Positions 1-9,103 are shown, counted from the stretch's first letter. The stretch: DNA of 51,849 nucleotides from Thaumarchaeota archaeon casp-thauma4 (GCA_001510295.1 LFEZ01000019.1:1-51849); one strand, 5' to 3'. Made by a program: numbers and translations. Notes: generated from the sequence alone by a model not told the origin.

Positions 1-759
1 TCCTTCACTGGCAATGAAAACATTCTTAATTTTTTTGGGTATCAACGATTTGGTTCAAAACGACCAATAACACATTTAGTAGGAAAATCAATCATTAAAG
101 GTGATTATGAAGCAGCACTTGAGTATCTACTAAGTTTCTCATCCAAATATGATTCAGAAAAAAATAATGAAATGCGGAAATTAATATCTGAACGTAAATC
201 TGAATCTGAAGTAATTGAATTATTACCATTTTCTATGGATATTGAGAGAAATTTACTAAAACAACTTTCTAATGACCCTGATCCTAAAAATGCAATACGT
301 TCAATTCCTCTTGCGTTGAGAAGATTTTACATTCAAGCCTATCAATCGTTTCTATTCAACAAAACTTTGAGTCTTGCACATGAATTTAATGAAGAATTAT
401 TTTTGCCTACAACTGATGATGTTTGCTTTGATAAAAATTACATATTGGGAAAATTTGAAAATGATCCTGTCCAAAAACTTGCCATTCCGCTTGTAGGTCA
501 TTCATATTATAAAAAATCAAGATTTGATTATTACATTAAAAAAGTTCTTGAAGAAGAACTACTTACTCCAAAAGATTTTTTCATAAAAGATTTTCAAGAA
601 ATTTCTATTGATGGTGGATTTCGTAATGCATCACTTAATTATGTAAATTTCAAGATTGATGAAAATGTAATAAAATTTCAATTATCTCGTGGTTCATATG
701 CAACAATTTTACTGCGCGAAATTCTAAAACCTTCAAATCCTCTAAATTGTGGCTTTTAA
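1..759 (+). CDS. truD: tRNA pseudouridine synthase TruD, C-terminal part (5' end outside window)
   Basis: The reading frame is open from base 1 and gives 252 residues. It is the C-terminal two thirds of TruD, the enzyme that makes pseudouridine 13 in tRNA. Seen in the sequence: the family block FFGYQRFGSKRP near the left edge, GGFRNAS, and the terminal block GSYATILLRE about 15 residues from the end. The catalytic-Asp motif lies upstream of the window, so this is truncated by the window and not a broken gene. A seven-T run follows the stop. Family assignment is from motif recognition; confidence is high because both conserved blocks are present in the right order. Confidence 0.93.
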   Translation, partial: SFTGNENILNFFGYQRFGSKRPITHLVGKSIIKGDYEAALEYLLSFSSKYDSEKNNEMRKLISERKSESEVIELLPFSMDIERNLLKQLSNDPDPKNAIRSIPLALRRFYIQAYQSFLFNKTLSLAHEFNEELFLPTTDDVCFDKNYILGKFENDPVQKLAIPLVGHSYYKKSRFDYYIKKVLEEELLTPKDFFIKDFQEISIDGGFRNASLNYVNFKIDENVIKFQLSRGSYATILLREILKPSNPLNCGF

Positions 760-771
760 AATTTTGAAAGC

Positions 772-778
772 TTTTTTT
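772..778 (+). terminator. oligo-T terminator after truD
   Basis: Seven consecutive T residues 13 nt after the truD stop. Archaeal RNA polymerase commonly terminates at such runs. The same AT stretch also lies about 26 nt before the chosen msrA start, so it may double as the msrA TATA element. Confidence 0.4.
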
Positions 779-800
779 ATTGTTTAACATGAATAAGTGT

Positions 801-1259
801 ATGGAGAAAGCAACTTTTGCTGCAGGATGTTTTTGGCATGTTGAAGAAGTATTCTCTAAAACAAATGGTGTAAAATCAACTGCTGTAGGCTATACAGGTG
901 GTCATACAAACAATCCTACTTATGAAGATGTTTGTACTGATAAAACTGGTCATGCTGAAGCTATACAAGTTGAGTTTGATCCTACTGAAATTTCATATTC
1001 TGATCTAGTAAAGATATTTTTTGAAAACCATAATCCTACTACTCCTAACAGACAAGGTCCTGATATTGGCATTCAATATCGCTCTGCAATATTTTGTCAT
1101 AATCCTGAACAAGAAAAGACTGCCAAAGAAGTGAAAGAAAAATTAAATTCATCTGCACAAAAGACATTCGGGAGTGATATTGTTACTGAGATAAAATCTG
1201 TCTCTACATTTTATCGTGCTGAAGAATATCATCAAAAATATTTTGAAAAAAACTATTAA
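801..1259 (+). CDS. msrA: peptide-methionine (S)-S-oxide reductase MsrA
   Basis: Reduces methionine-S-sulfoxide in proteins and free methionine in the cytosol, using a catalytic cysteine. The active-site block GCFW is at residues 9-12 (Cys10), followed by GYTGGHTNNPTYEDVC, TGHAEA and DIGIQYRSA, all in family order; about 152 aa is a normal length. In-frame starts also exist at 780 (TTG) and 789 (ATG). I chose ATG 801 because it places GCFW at the usual distance from the N-terminus and because an AT-rich TATA-like stretch lies about 26 nt upstream. It ends tail-to-tail, overlapping by a few bases, with the next gene on the minus strand. Confidence 0.92.
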   Translation: MEKATFAAGCFWHVEEVFSKTNGVKSTAVGYTGGHTNNPTYEDVCTDKTGHAEAIQVEFDPTEISYSDLVKIFFENHNPTTPNRQGPDIGIQYRSAIFCHNPEQEKTAKEVKEKLNSSAQKTFGSDIVTEIKSVSTFYRAEEYHQKYFEKNY

Positions 1260-1462
1260 CTTAACTTCTTCTTCTCTACAATATAGCCAATTAATATCAA
1301 AATTACTCCTATCATGCTGATAAATATTCCATTATCAATCCATTCTTGATTTTCATACATGAATGATGATTCGGGTCCTACTACTCCTTGTCCTTGAAAA
1401 CTGAATATGATTCCAAAAATTATAATAATTACTCCTGGAATTACAATTGACAATGATCTCAT
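1256..1462 (-). CDS. small two-helix membrane protein, unknown function
   Basis: A 68-aa protein with two hydrophobic segments (about residues 5-22 and 45-61), a short polar loop between them and a basic C-terminus (EKKKLS), which suggests that the tail is cytoplasmic. No family recognised. An AT-rich box at about 1479-1488 lies about 26 nt upstream of the ATG, consistent with a leaderless mRNA. It is divergent from the next membrane protein gene and overlaps the msrA stop by 4 bases. Confidence 0.6.
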   Translation of the reverse strand: MRSLSIVIPGVIIIIFGIIFSFQGQGVVGPESSFMYENQEWIDNGIFISMIGVILILIGYIVEKKKLS

Positions 1463-1516
1463 TATGTAAAGTTGTTTTAGTTAAAATAAAAATGCAATGT
1501 TCTTTGAAAATGATGA

Positions 1517-1531
1517 TTTGTTAGTAACAAA
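1517..1531. promoter_or_regulatory. 15-bp palindrome upstream of membrane-protein gene
   Basis: TTTGTTA-G-TAACAAA is a perfect inverted repeat with 7-bp arms. It sits 10 nt before the TTG start at 1542 and about 35-45 nt after an AT-rich TATA-like region (1475-1490), which is where a repressor bound just downstream of the transcription start would lie. No regulator is known to me; operator function is inference. Confidence 0.35.
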
Positions 1532-1541
1532 TTGAAAAGAA

Positions 1542-2297
1542 TTGATTAATTGGGTTAATCAATTTTTACTCGGTTTTTTAATCCAAATTCAAAAAGAATT
1601 TTCTGTGTATAGCTGGAATAGTTCTGATGAGAATGTGCCAAAAATATTCAAATATTCAAATTTGATTGTTTTTGGAACTGCTGCTGGAATCGCATTATTG
1701 ACAGCATTTTTACTTAATACATACTATGGTGAATTATTTCTTGAGCATCCATATCTTATGAATATTTTATTTGCTCCTGCATTTGGAATTGGATTTTTGT
1801 ATGGTCTGAAAATATCTGAAAAAGCATTACAACCCTCTGAAACTAGAAGTGCGTTCAAAAGAAAAATTATGAAATTATTTGTTTTCTTCTTAGTAATTGG
1901 TGGTTTGTTTAGCTCTGTAAATTTTGCACTCCATGGTGGTGCAATGATGCCAGATTCATCTTTAGTTGATGACGGTGTAGTTGCTTGGACTACTGATATG
2001 ATCACTCTAAATGGTGGTGCAACATTTTTGATTGTATCAAGTATTACAATTATGGCTGCAGCAACAAGAAGAATTGTTGGACTAAATGGTGGTATGATTG
2101 GAAAAATAATTACATTTTGTGGAACATTTGTTTTCTTTTCAATGATAAGTATGAGTTTAACACAAACTGACCCTAGTGAATCTCAAATTTATCTATATGC
2201 CTGTTATAATGCTGGAATTATTGGTGGCGCAATGTACCAAATGAATCGTTTTACTTCTAATCTTAACGCCTGGGAAGATTACATGAATGGGCAGTAA
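1542..2297 (+). CDS. multi-spanning membrane protein, unknown function
   Basis: A 251-aa protein with five or six hydrophobic segments (about residues 38-62, 70-95, 110-132, 160-178, 187-207 and 216-233) separated by short polar loops. An in-frame TGA at 1533-1535 rules out an earlier start, and no ATG occurs in the first 70 codons, so TTG 1542 is the only reasonable start. I do not recognise a family or catalytic motif. It ends one base before the convergent cupredoxin gene. A palindrome lies just upstream. Confidence 0.7.
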   Translation: MINWVNQFLLGFLIQIQKEFSVYSWNSSDENVPKIFKYSNLIVFGTAAGIALLTAFLLNTYYGELFLEHPYLMNILFAPAFGIGFLYGLKISEKALQPSETRSAFKRKIMKLFVFFLVIGGLFSSVNFALHGGAMMPDSSLVDDGVVAWTTDMITLNGGATFLIVSSITIMAAATRRIVGLNGGMIGKIITFCGTFVFFSMISMSLTQTDPSESQIYLYACYNAGIIGGAMYQMNRFTSNLNAWEDYMNGQ

Positions 2298-2918
2298 TTA
2301 TTCGACTGTAACTGTTCCAATCATCCAAGGATGAACAAGACAATAATATGCAAATTCGCCTTTATCTAAAAATTCAAATTCATATGTGGCTCCGGCCATG
2401 ATCATTCCTGAATCAAAAGATCCATCTGGTCCCCCATCTGGTGTTCCACTTGTTGCAAAATGTGCAGCGCTATCATTATTTTTCCAAACTACTATGGTAC
2501 CAGTTGAAATGTTTAGTGTTGAAGGAATATAACATTCGTTTGTCTCTTCACATCCTGGTACACCTGTTCCTTCTTGAATTGAAACAATCTCTGCATCTTT
2601 TATCACGTCTTCTGCTGTTTCTATACCTGGTTGTTCCATAACTATAGTTACATCTTCTTCTGTATCGTCTAATGTCATTCTAGGGATTTCATACAATGTG
2701 TTGCCTTTTTTATCAAACTTATCACATCCTTCACCTAGATAATTTCCTGCTTTACACATCTCAAAGAATGCAGTATTGTCTCTTTGCATTTGATCTGCGA
2801 AAAGAACATTTGGTCCAATTCCTACTTGAACTATGCCAATTGCTGCTAATGATGCCGCAACTAATATCATTGAGTAGCCAACTTTTCTATAATTGTGTGG
2901 ATCTTGCATTTCTGACAT
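2298..2918 (-). CDS. membrane-anchored cupredoxin (plastocyanin-like)
   Basis: A 206-aa type 1 blue-copper protein on the outer face of the membrane. Residues about 14-36 form an N-terminal transmembrane anchor, followed by an acidic linker. The C-terminal ~90 residues are a cupredoxin fold, with the His ligand in SAAHFATSG and the Cys-His-Met cluster in YYCLVHPWMIG. Thaumarchaea use many such proteins in place of haem cytochromes for electron transfer; the specific partner cannot be told from the sequence. A degraded relative with the same C-terminal block lies at 44812-44940. Confidence 0.9.
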   Translation of the reverse strand: MSEMQDPHNYRKVGYSMILVAASLAAIGIVQVGIGPNVLFADQMQRDNTAFFEMCKAGNYLGEGCDKFDKKGNTLYEIPRMTLDDTEEDVTIVMEQPGIETAEDVIKDAEIVSIQEGTGVPGCEETNECYIPSTLNISTGTIVVWKNNDSAAHFATSGTPDGGPDGSFDSGMIMAGATYEFEFLDKGEFAYYCLVHPWMIGTVTVE

Positions 2919-2973
2919 TTACTTTGTGGCAAAATTAGGCAAATTTAAAACTTGAGTCCTCTTAATTTTGTTA

Positions 2974-3297
2974 GTGACAATTCAAATTATTCATTATGAA
3001 TTTCTTGGACCTATCAAGCTCTCTGAATGGGGGCCTCCTATGGATAAAGTAATTTACATAATATTCGACCAGAACAAATCTGGCTTTATTCCTCTCTACG
3101 TCGGTGAATCTGACAAAACTGAACAGAATGACTTTTTTACAAAAAATGATAATTTCAAGTGCTGGATTCAACATTCTGGTAATGAAGAACGTCTTTATCT
3201 TGCAATTTTGCCTCTATGGGAATCAGAAGAACCAGAAAGAAAACGTATTGTAGACAAAATCATATCGAAATATCGTCCACTATGTCAGATTGAATGA
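2974..3297 (+). CDS. small protein with GIY-YIG-like N-terminal pattern, function unknown
   Basis: About 107 aa. The segment VIYIIFDQ...PLYVGES resembles the two short strands of GIY-YIG nuclease domains (strand, then YVGxS), and the C-terminal EERLYLAILPL...ERKRIVDKIISKYRP fits the later helix. I do not see a complete catalytic set, so nuclease activity is not claimed. GTG 2974 is preferred over TTG 2968 because AAATTTAAAA at 2941-2950 lies about 26 nt upstream. It ends next to the convergent gene at 3298. Confidence 0.6.
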   Translation: MTIQIIHYEFLGPIKLSEWGPPMDKVIYIIFDQNKSGFIPLYVGESDKTEQNDFFTKNDNFKCWIQHSGNEERLYLAILPLWESEEPERKRIVDKIISKYRPLCQIE

Positions 3298-3534
3298 TTA
3301 TTTTGAATTTATTTTATCTTTAACTTCAAATAATTGCATTGTGAGAAGATCAATTGCTTTTTTCAAGTGATCAAATTCATTAATTGAATGAATTTGCCCT
3401 TCAGTGAGTTTTCTTAAAATTTTAACATTAGCTTTTGCCTCTTCATCCTTAGCCGTTATCTCTAAAGCATTGATTTTTGCCAAGATGTTTTCAAAATCTT
3501 TAATCATTTCTTCTTTTGGCGCATGTTTATCCAT
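3298..3534 (-). CDS. small helical protein, unknown function
   Basis: A 78-aa, highly charged, almost entirely helical protein with heptad-like spacing of Leu/Ile, probably a short coiled coil or helical hairpin. No membrane segment and no cysteines. Not recognised. It lies 30 bases downstream of the 50-aa zinc-type ORF on the same strand and could share its transcript. Confidence 0.55.
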   Translation of the reverse strand: MDKHAPKEEMIKDFENILAKINALEITAKDEEAKANVKILRKLTEGQIHSINEFDHLKKAIDLLTMQLFEVKDKINSK

Positions 3535-3564
3535 GTTTTTGAAATACTTTTTTCCTATATATGA

Positions 3565-3717
3565 CTAGAGTTGTTCATCATCGATCTCTTCAAATGCATC
3601 TAAAAATTGGTTACACGTGCAATCTGGAATTTGGCAAGATCCTCTTCTTAACATTGACTCTGATGATGTAGTAGTTTTGTGAATCTCATCAGTATGATGA
3701 CAACGTCTACAAATCAT
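3565..3717 (-). CDS. 50-aa Cys/His-rich microprotein, likely zinc-binding
   Basis: Translating the minus strand gives an open frame of 50 codons from ATG (3715-3717) to TAG (3565-3567). It starts MICRRCHHTDEIHK and later has GSCQIPDCTCNQF, that is CxxCHH ... C-x5-C-x-C. This spacing fits a small zinc-binding fold, and the Cys and His content is far above chance. Very acidic C-terminus (EEIDDEQL). It fills an otherwise empty gap between two minus-strand genes. Function unknown; expression not shown. Confidence 0.6.
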   Translation of the reverse strand: MICRRCHHTDEIHKTTTSSESMLRRGSCQIPDCTCNQFLDAFEEIDDEQL

Positions 3718-3741
3718 GTTTGTAAAAATATTCTTAGTAAT

Positions 3742-4779
3742 TTAAGGAATTAGAACTGCTCGTGCTTCAATATTTGAATTTTTTAATCTCTCAAGTACTT
3801 CATTTGCTTGTTCTAATGGAAATGATTCTGTAACAACCTTGAAATCATTTTTTTGAGCAATCTCAATTACTTTCTCCATATCTTTCATTGAACCAATTAG
3901 TGTCCCTCTTACTGTTTTTTCTTCAAACGCTAAGAAGTTTGGAATTTTACCTATTGTGGCAATTATCACTGTTCCTCCTTTTTTCACTGATTTTATGGCA
4001 GTATCTGTAACAATATCTGATGGTGCAAAGACAATTGCCGCATCAAATAATCCATAATTATCTTTAACTGTATTCAAAAATTCATCTTGAGATTCTGTAA
4101 ATTGGAATGTTTTTTTTGCACCAAGTTTCTCTGCAACATTTAGGTGCTCTTTCTTTCTTGATATGCCTATTACTTCACATCCTTCTACTTTGGCAAATTG
4201 TATTGCCATATGTCCTACTCCTCCAATTCCATAAATTGCAATTTTTTTATTTTTTTTAGGTTCTGCAGCTTTTACTGCTTTGTATGCAGTTATTCCAGGA
4301 CAAAATAACGGTGCTGCATACTCTGATGACATACTATCTGGAACTTTTGTTAGAAAATTTTCTGACGCATTAATAAATTCTGCATAACCTCCACGTAATG
4401 TTTCTCCTGTTATTTCATTATCTTCACAAAGGTATTCTTTTCCTTCATTACAGTATGTACAATTCATACATGATTTCAAAAGCGGTGTTATTCCGACTCT
4501 ATCTCCAATTCTAAACTTTGTAACTTTATCGCCAATTTCAATAATTTTTCCAACCACTTCGTGTCCTGGCACTGTTGGAAAAGATGGTGGAATTCCTATA
4601 TCCTGCCAATCTCCTTCTATTGCGTGTAGTTGAGAATGGCATACACCACATGCTTCAATCTTGATTAAAACTTCATCAGGATTATTTATTGAATGTCTTT
4701 CAATATTTGTTAATTTTAGTGGCTTGTCTTCAATTTTTTTACATTCTGAAAGAACCATCGCACGCATCATTTCTGTCAT
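3742..4779 (-). CDS. zinc-dependent alcohol dehydrogenase (MDR family)
   Basis: About 345-aa medium-chain dehydrogenase that oxidises an alcohol or reduces an aldehyde with NAD(P). Catalytic zinc region CGVCHSQLHAIEGDW and GHE near the N-terminus; structural zinc lobe CMNCTYCNEGKEYLC with the classic four cysteines; Rossmann motif GIGGVGHMAIQFAKV in the second half. ATG starts exist at 4803, 4779, 4770 and 4767. I prefer 4779 because the AT box at 4803-4812 would put the transcript start at about 4784. The substrate cannot be deduced. It is divergent from the next gene across a shared promoter. Confidence 0.9.
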   Translation of the reverse strand: MTEMMRAMVLSECKKIEDKPLKLTNIERHSINNPDEVLIKIEACGVCHSQLHAIEGDWQDIGIPPSFPTVPGHEVVGKIIEIGDKVTKFRIGDRVGITPLLKSCMNCTYCNEGKEYLCEDNEITGETLRGGYAEFINASENFLTKVPDSMSSEYAAPLFCPGITAYKAVKAAEPKKNKKIAIYGIGGVGHMAIQFAKVEGCEVIGISRKKEHLNVAEKLGAKKTFQFTESQDEFLNTVKDNYGLFDAAIVFAPSDIVTDTAIKSVKKGGTVIIATIGKIPNFLAFEEKTVRGTLIGSMKDMEKVIEIAQKNDFKVVTESFPLEQANEVLERLKNSNIEARAVLIP

Positions 4780-4802
4780 AATTATGCCTAATCTAACACA
4801 CA

Positions 4803-4812
4803 TTTATTTTTA
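4803..4812. promoter_or_regulatory. AT-rich TATA-like box between divergent genes
   Basis: TTTATTTTTA reads as a TATA-like element on either strand. Its centre is about 26 nt from the plus-strand ATG at 4835 and about 28 nt from the minus-strand ATG at 4779, so one AT box could serve both divergent genes as leaderless or near-leaderless transcripts. Inference from spacing only. Confidence 0.4.
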
Positions 4813-4834
4813 GTAGGATGTCAATATGGCATGT

Positions 4835-5068
4835 ATGGCTGAAATTTTAAAAAAAGATGATTTCCAACGTGTTGAACTCTTAAATTTAGTAACTAAAAAT
4901 GGCAGCTTCAAAAATCTAAGTGATGATCAGCTCATTCTGTTAGACAAGTTATTAAAAAAGAAAGATTACAGTAATGAAAAAAAGGCAGAAAAATCAAAGC
5001 AAAAACTACTAAACCAGATTAACATAGAAATTTACAGACGTAATGATACGGCAATCTGGAAAATCTAG
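4835..5068 (+). CDS. small charged helical protein, unknown function
   Basis: A 77-aa soluble protein, very rich in Lys, Leu and Asn, predicted as three helices. No recognised domain. Alternative ATG at 4826; 4835 is preferred from the TATA spacing. It stands alone 36 nt ahead of the thioredoxin-domain gene on the same strand and may be co-transcribed with it. Confidence 0.55.
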   Translation: MAEILKKDDFQRVELLNLVTKNGSFKNLSDDQLILLDKLLKKKDYSNEKKAEKSKQKLLNQINIEIYRRNDTAIWKI

Positions 5069-5104
5069 ATTACATACAAATAATCAAAACTCTGTATTAT
5101 CATA

Positions 5105-7129
5105 ATGCCAAATAATTTATCTGAAGAAACAAGTCCATATTTACTTCAACACAAGGATAATCCTGTTGAATGGTATTCTTGGAATGATGAATCATTAAAA
5201 AAAGCAAAGGATGAAAACAAGCCTATTTTTCTATCTGTTGGTTACAGCTCCTGTCACTGGTGCCATGTTATGGCTCATGAATCATTTGAAAATGATGATG
5301 TGGCAAAAATCATGAATGAAAATTTTGTTAATATCAAAGTGGATAGGGAAGAAAGACCTGACTTGGATGATATTTATCAAAAAATATGTCAAATGTCGAC
5401 TGGTCAAGGTGGGTGGCCACTAAGTGTATTCTTGACACCTGAACAAAAACCATTTTACGTTGGAACATACTTTCCAGTTCTTGATTCCTATGGAAGACCT
5501 GGCTTTGGTAGTTTATGCCGACAGTTAGCACAAGCATGGAATGAAAAACCAAAAGATGTTGTTACTTCTGCTGAACAATTTATGTCAAATCTTACTAAAT
5601 TAGAACGAGTTTCTAATGGTGGAGAAATTGAAAAAGCCGTATTAGATGAGGCTGCAGTTAATCTTTTACAAGTTGCAGATACTCACTATGGTGGATTTGG
5701 TCAAGCACCTAAATTTCCAAACGCTGCAAATCTTTCCTTCATGTTTCGATATTCTAAACTTTCAGGAATCCGAAAATTTCAGGAATTCGCATTAATGACA
5801 TTAAAGAAAATGGCTAAAGGTGGAATCTTTGATCAAATCGGTGGTGGATTTCATAGATATTCCACTGATGCAAGATGGCTTGTACCTCATTTTGAAAAAA
5901 TGCTATATGATAACGCACTTTTACCTCCAGTTTATGCTGAAGCATATCAAATTACAAAAGATCCTTTCTACCTTGATGTTGTCACAAAAACTCTTGACTA
6001 TGTGATGCGTGAAATGACCTCTACTTCTGGTCTATTTTATTCTGCTCAGGATGCAGATACCAATGGTGAAGAAGGACAAACTTTTGTTTGGAAAAAACGT
6101 GAAATTCAAAACATCTTAGGTGATGATTCTGAAATATTTTGTATTTACTATGATGTCACTGATGGTGGAAACTTTGAAGGAAATACAATTCTTGCAAATA
6201 ATATCGGTATTTCACCTCTTTCCTTCAAATTTAATAAAACTGAAGATGAAATCACTCAACTTTTGAAGCGTTCATCAAAAAAATTACTTGATGTAAGAAG
6301 TAAACGTGACCAACCTGGAACTGATGATAAGATTATCACGTCATGGAATTCTATGATGATTTCGGCATTCGCTAAAGGCTATCGAATTTCGGGAAATGAA
6401 GCATATCTTAATGCAGCTGTAAATGCAGCTAAATATTTTTCAAAACAATTCTCTAAACATGGTTTCATACATAGAACCTTCAAAAATGATATTCCAAAGT
6501 TAAACGGATATCTTGATGATTATTCTTATCTTGTAAATTCTCTCATTGATGTTTTCGAGATAACATCTGATGCATATTTTCTTGATATTGCTCAGAAAAT
6601 TACACATTATATGATAGAGCACTTTTGGAATGAACCTGAAAAATCATTTTATTTTACAGCTGATACGCATGAATCTTTGATAATTCGTCCAAAAAATTAT
6701 TATGATTTATCTGTACCATCTGGAAATTCCGTTGCAGCGAATGCCCTACTAAAATTACATCATATTACAAATGATGAAAAATTTCTTCAAATATCTAAAC
6801 AAATTTTGGAGCTAAATGGTACATCTGCTGCAGAAAATCCATTTGCGTTTGGATATCTACTCAATGTGATGAATCTATATCTAAAACATCCTACAGAAAT
6901 TACAATAATTAATTCTGAAAATTCTAAAATTATTAATTCTCTGTATAAACAATTCATTCCTGAAGGAATTATAATTCAAATCAAAGATGAAGAAAATCTA
7001 AAATTATTATCTAAATATCCATTTTTTGAAGGAAAAAAATTTTCAGATAAAACAACTGTAACTATTTGTAAAAATTTTACTTGTTCTTTACCGTTAACTG
7101 AATTATCTAAAATAGAAGAAAATCTCTAA
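5105..7129 (+). CDS. thioredoxin-domain / six-hairpin protein of the YyaL (DUF255, SPATA20) family
   Basis: A 674-aa cytosolic protein. N-terminal DUF255 thioredoxin-like domain (about residues 1-165) with [12 protein letters not shown] and the CxxC active site in [14 protein letters not shown] (Cys50, Cys53), then [13 protein letters not shown]. The remainder is an alpha/alpha six-hairpin domain like that of sugar epimerases and glycosidases, with GGFHRYSTD and [10 protein letters not shown]. This architecture and length are typical of the family found from archaea to mammals; its reaction is not established. It overlaps the tail of the convergent gene by 4 bases. Confidence 0.9.
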   Translation: MPNNLSEETSPYLLQHKDNPVEWYSWNDESLKKAKDENKPIFLSVGYSSCHWCHVMAHESFENDDVAKIMNENFVNIKVDREERPDLDDIYQKICQMSTGQGGWPLSVFLTPEQKPFYVGTYFPVLDSYGRPGFGSLCRQLAQAWNEKPKDVVTSAEQFMSNLTKLERVSNGGEIEKAVLDEAAVNLLQVADTHYGGFGQAPKFPNAANLSFMFRYSKLSGIRKFQEFALMTLKKMAKGGIFDQIGGGFHRYSTDARWLVPHFEKMLYDNALLPPVYAEAYQITKDPFYLDVVTKTLDYVMREMTSTSGLFYSAQDADTNGEEGQTFVWKKREIQNILGDDSEIFCIYYDVTDGGNFEGNTILANNIGISPLSFKFNKTEDEITQLLKRSSKKLLDVRSKRDQPGTDDKIITSWNSMMISAFAKGYRISGNEAYLNAAVNAAKYFSKQFSKHGFIHRTFKNDIPKLNGYLDDYSYLVNSLIDVFEITSDAYFLDIAQKITHYMIEHFWNEPEKSFYFTADTHESLIIRPKNYYDLSVPSGNSVAANALLKLHHITNDEKFLQISKQILELNGTSAAENPFAFGYLLNVMNLYLKHPTEITIINSENSKIINSLYKQFIPEGIIIQIKDEENLKLLSKYPFFEGKKFSDKTTVTICKNFTCSLPLTELSKIEENL

Positions 7130-7446
7130 ATTCTTTGTATATCTATTCTTAACACATGTCCAACTTGTGGTCTACCAAGTTTTTCATATCTATTTTTTGG
7201 CATAGTAATTGAGATATTTGTTTGTGCATAACTTTTTATTTTGATGGTTGGTTGTGCTTGAAGCATTGCTTCAAGTAATGGCATAACTTGTTCTTTTGTA
7301 TCTTTATCAAGTTTTTTTGAAACATTTTCCATAATCAATTGTTTCTGTGAAATTGGTTCTGTTTGAACATCTTCTGCAAGCGACATTTGAATTGCTTGAC
7401 CATTGTCAACAATTTGGTGAATTTTGTATCCAATTATTTCTGACAC
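7126..7446 (-). CDS. conserved-looking hypothetical protein
   Basis: A 106-aa soluble protein, N-terminal half helical, C-terminal half with beta-like segments ending in [12 protein letters not shown]. No cysteines, no membrane segment, no family recognised. Its stop overlaps the stop of the upstream plus-strand gene. Confidence 0.55.
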   Translation of the reverse strand: MSEIIGYKIHQIVDNGQAIQMSLAEDVQTEPISQKQLIMENVSKKLDKDTKEQVMPLLEAMLQAQPTIKIKSYAQTNISITMPKNRYEKLGRPQVGHVLRIDIQRI

Positions 7447-7480
7447 AAGTCATCGTCTTTCTATTTAGATTTATTCTTAC

Positions 7481-7765
7481 CTATAGGTTCTTTTTATCTA
7501 ATGCATTAGTGATTTTTTCAATGTTATCTCTCACAAATTCATGGAATTCTTGTATGTCGTCTAATCTCACTTCCAATTGTTGATTTGAATATGTCTGCAA
7601 AAACGCTGAATATACTGTACCTACTATCACTCCGAACGCTATCTCTCTTTTAGAACTGGAAAATTTATTGTATTCATTTGCAAATTGATTATAAGAATCA
7701 GCCTGGTCAATATAGTATTGTAATAATCCTTCTAAAAATTTTTTGTTCTCATCTGAAATTGTCAT
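7481..7765 (-). CDS. hypothetical helical protein
   Basis: A 94-aa protein dominated by amphipathic helices rich in Gln, Asn, Tyr and Phe, with one moderately hydrophobic stretch (about residues 43-60) too weak to call a membrane segment. Not recognised. It lies between two other minus-strand genes. Confidence 0.5.
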   Translation of the reverse strand: MTISDENKKFLEGLLQYYIDQADSYNQFANEYNKFSSSKREIAFGVIVGTVYSAFLQTYSNQQLEVRLDDIQEFHEFVRDNIEKITNALDKKNL

Positions 7766-7800
7766 TTAACATTCTTGATTGTATCTGTGTATAAGAATTA

Positions 7801-8562
7801 TTATCGAGCTAGAATCTTTGAACATCTGCCAAGTGCATTAGTAATTCTTTCAGGGTTTCTTGAAAAAACGACATATGATGACACTGAAATTATTAGTAGT
7901 GCTCCTGAACCTAATGGAAATTCTGGAACTACTGAATATTCATCTGATTCTGCAATTATTGTATAATCTACTGCATTCATTGACTGACTCTTTTCATAAA
8001 TTGGAATTACAAAATGCCTTTCTTCACCGGCCCTCAAAAAATCTGGCTTGGTTTGAATCTTTGAAACTGTTAGCACTTTACCCTCTCTGTCATATAATGT
8101 TGCAACAATGTTTATCATATTGGCAGTAATGTCTCCGTTATTTTCAATAGTTCCTGAAATTATTAAATTATTTAATTGGTCTCTTGTCATTTCTGATGAA
8201 ATAATTTCAATTACTTGATTTTTTGGTGTTGCAAGTTTGTACTCAAATTTTAAATTATAATCTAAAATATTCTCAATCTTTTTTTGATTTGTAATTATGT
8301 CAAAACTACCTTTCATTCCTGGCATTATTATGTTTGATACAACATTCCCATCTATCGTGTCTACTACTTTTCCATTCTCATCAATTAGTGTAACTATAAC
8401 TTTTATTTTGTTCACTGGAAATTTTGAATCATTTTTAATCTCCCCTACAATATGTATTATTCCATCATTTCCAATGTATGTTTGATCATTTTCAACTACT
8501 ATCTCTCCAAATGCTGGTTGTATCAAAAACAATAATGGAATTAAAAATACTAATTTTTTCAT
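7801..8562 (-). CDS. secreted protein with repeated FxLYD-like domains and PEFP-CTERM-type sorting signal
   Basis: A 253-aa exported protein. Signal peptide at residues 1-19 (basic start, hydrophobic core, AFGE cleavage-like site). Two similar beta-sandwich repeats of the FxLYD type follow (about 22-110 and 120-205), the first with GIIHIVGEIKNDS and the second with NLIISGTIENNGD. The C-terminus has PEFP (residues 213-216), a hydrophobic segment and a basic end, the layout of PEFG-CTERM proteins handled by thaumarchaeal archaeosortase; the probable enzyme is encoded at 14974-15900. The tail after the helix is longer than in most such signals. Probably a surface protein of unknown role. Confidence 0.75.
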   Translation of the reverse strand: MKKLVFLIPLLFLIQPAFGEIVVENDQTYIGNDGIIHIVGEIKNDSKFPVNKIKVIVTLIDENGKVVDTIDGNVVSNIIMPGMKGSFDIITNQKKIENILDYNLKFEYKLATPKNQVIEIISSEMTRDQLNNLIISGTIENNGDITANMINIVATLYDREGKVLTVSKIQTKPDFLRAGEERHFVIPIYEKSQSMNAVDYTIIAESDEYSVVPEFPLGSGALLIISVSSYVVFSRNPERITNALGRCSKILAR

Positions 8563-8593
8563 AAAATAGATATAATTTTAAACCCTTAAAGAT

Positions 8594-9100
8594 TTATTGT
8601 TCAATTTCTACTTTTGCATCATTAAACGATTTCAATCCTGCTTGTTCTGCTTCAAATGATAATTGCGTTAATTCTTGTGATCTAATTAATTCTAATTTAT
8701 CTCCATTTTTAATCCAGCCTAATCGATGTTCATGTGATTCAATCTGATACTCTAAAGATAATTTTAGTAATTTTACAGATCTTGAGAATGTATCTGGTGG
8801 TTGCAATTGATCATATTTGTTTAATAATTCATTAAATGTATCAAGATGTTTTTCTCCAATTTTAATCATTTCATCATCGGATATTGTATTCTCATTCCAT
8901 TTTGCTATGCTTGAAATGAATCGTTCTTGTTCATTTTGGACTTCTTCTTGCAGTGATTGAATTTCATTTCCAAACGCAAATCCGCGAATTTTTGCTTGTT
9001 CAGCTGAATAGAAGTAAAAGACAATGATTCCTATTATGACTGCTCCTATTATGATACTTGGAAATTTACTTTTAGATTTTTCTGCCTTGCGTTTTTTCAA
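8594..9100 (-). CDS. membrane-anchored helical extracytoplasmic protein
   Basis: A 168-aa protein with a strongly basic N-terminus (MKKRKAEKSKSK), one transmembrane helix (about residues 14-31) and a long outside-facing helical domain with coiled-coil-like heptads (EIQSLQEEVQNEQERF). Not recognised. Its start is 32 nt from the secreted PEFP protein gene downstream on the same strand, so the two may be co-expressed. Confidence 0.6.
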   Translation of the reverse strand: MKKRKAEKSKSKFPSIIIGAVIIGIIVFYFYSAEQAKIRGFAFGNEIQSLQEEVQNEQERFISSIAKWNENTISDDEMIKIGEKHLDTFNELLNKYDQLQPPDTFSRSVKLLKLSLEYQIESHEHRLGWIKNGDKLELIRSQELTQLSFEAEQAGLKSFNDAKVEIEQ

Positions 9101-9103
9101 TTA

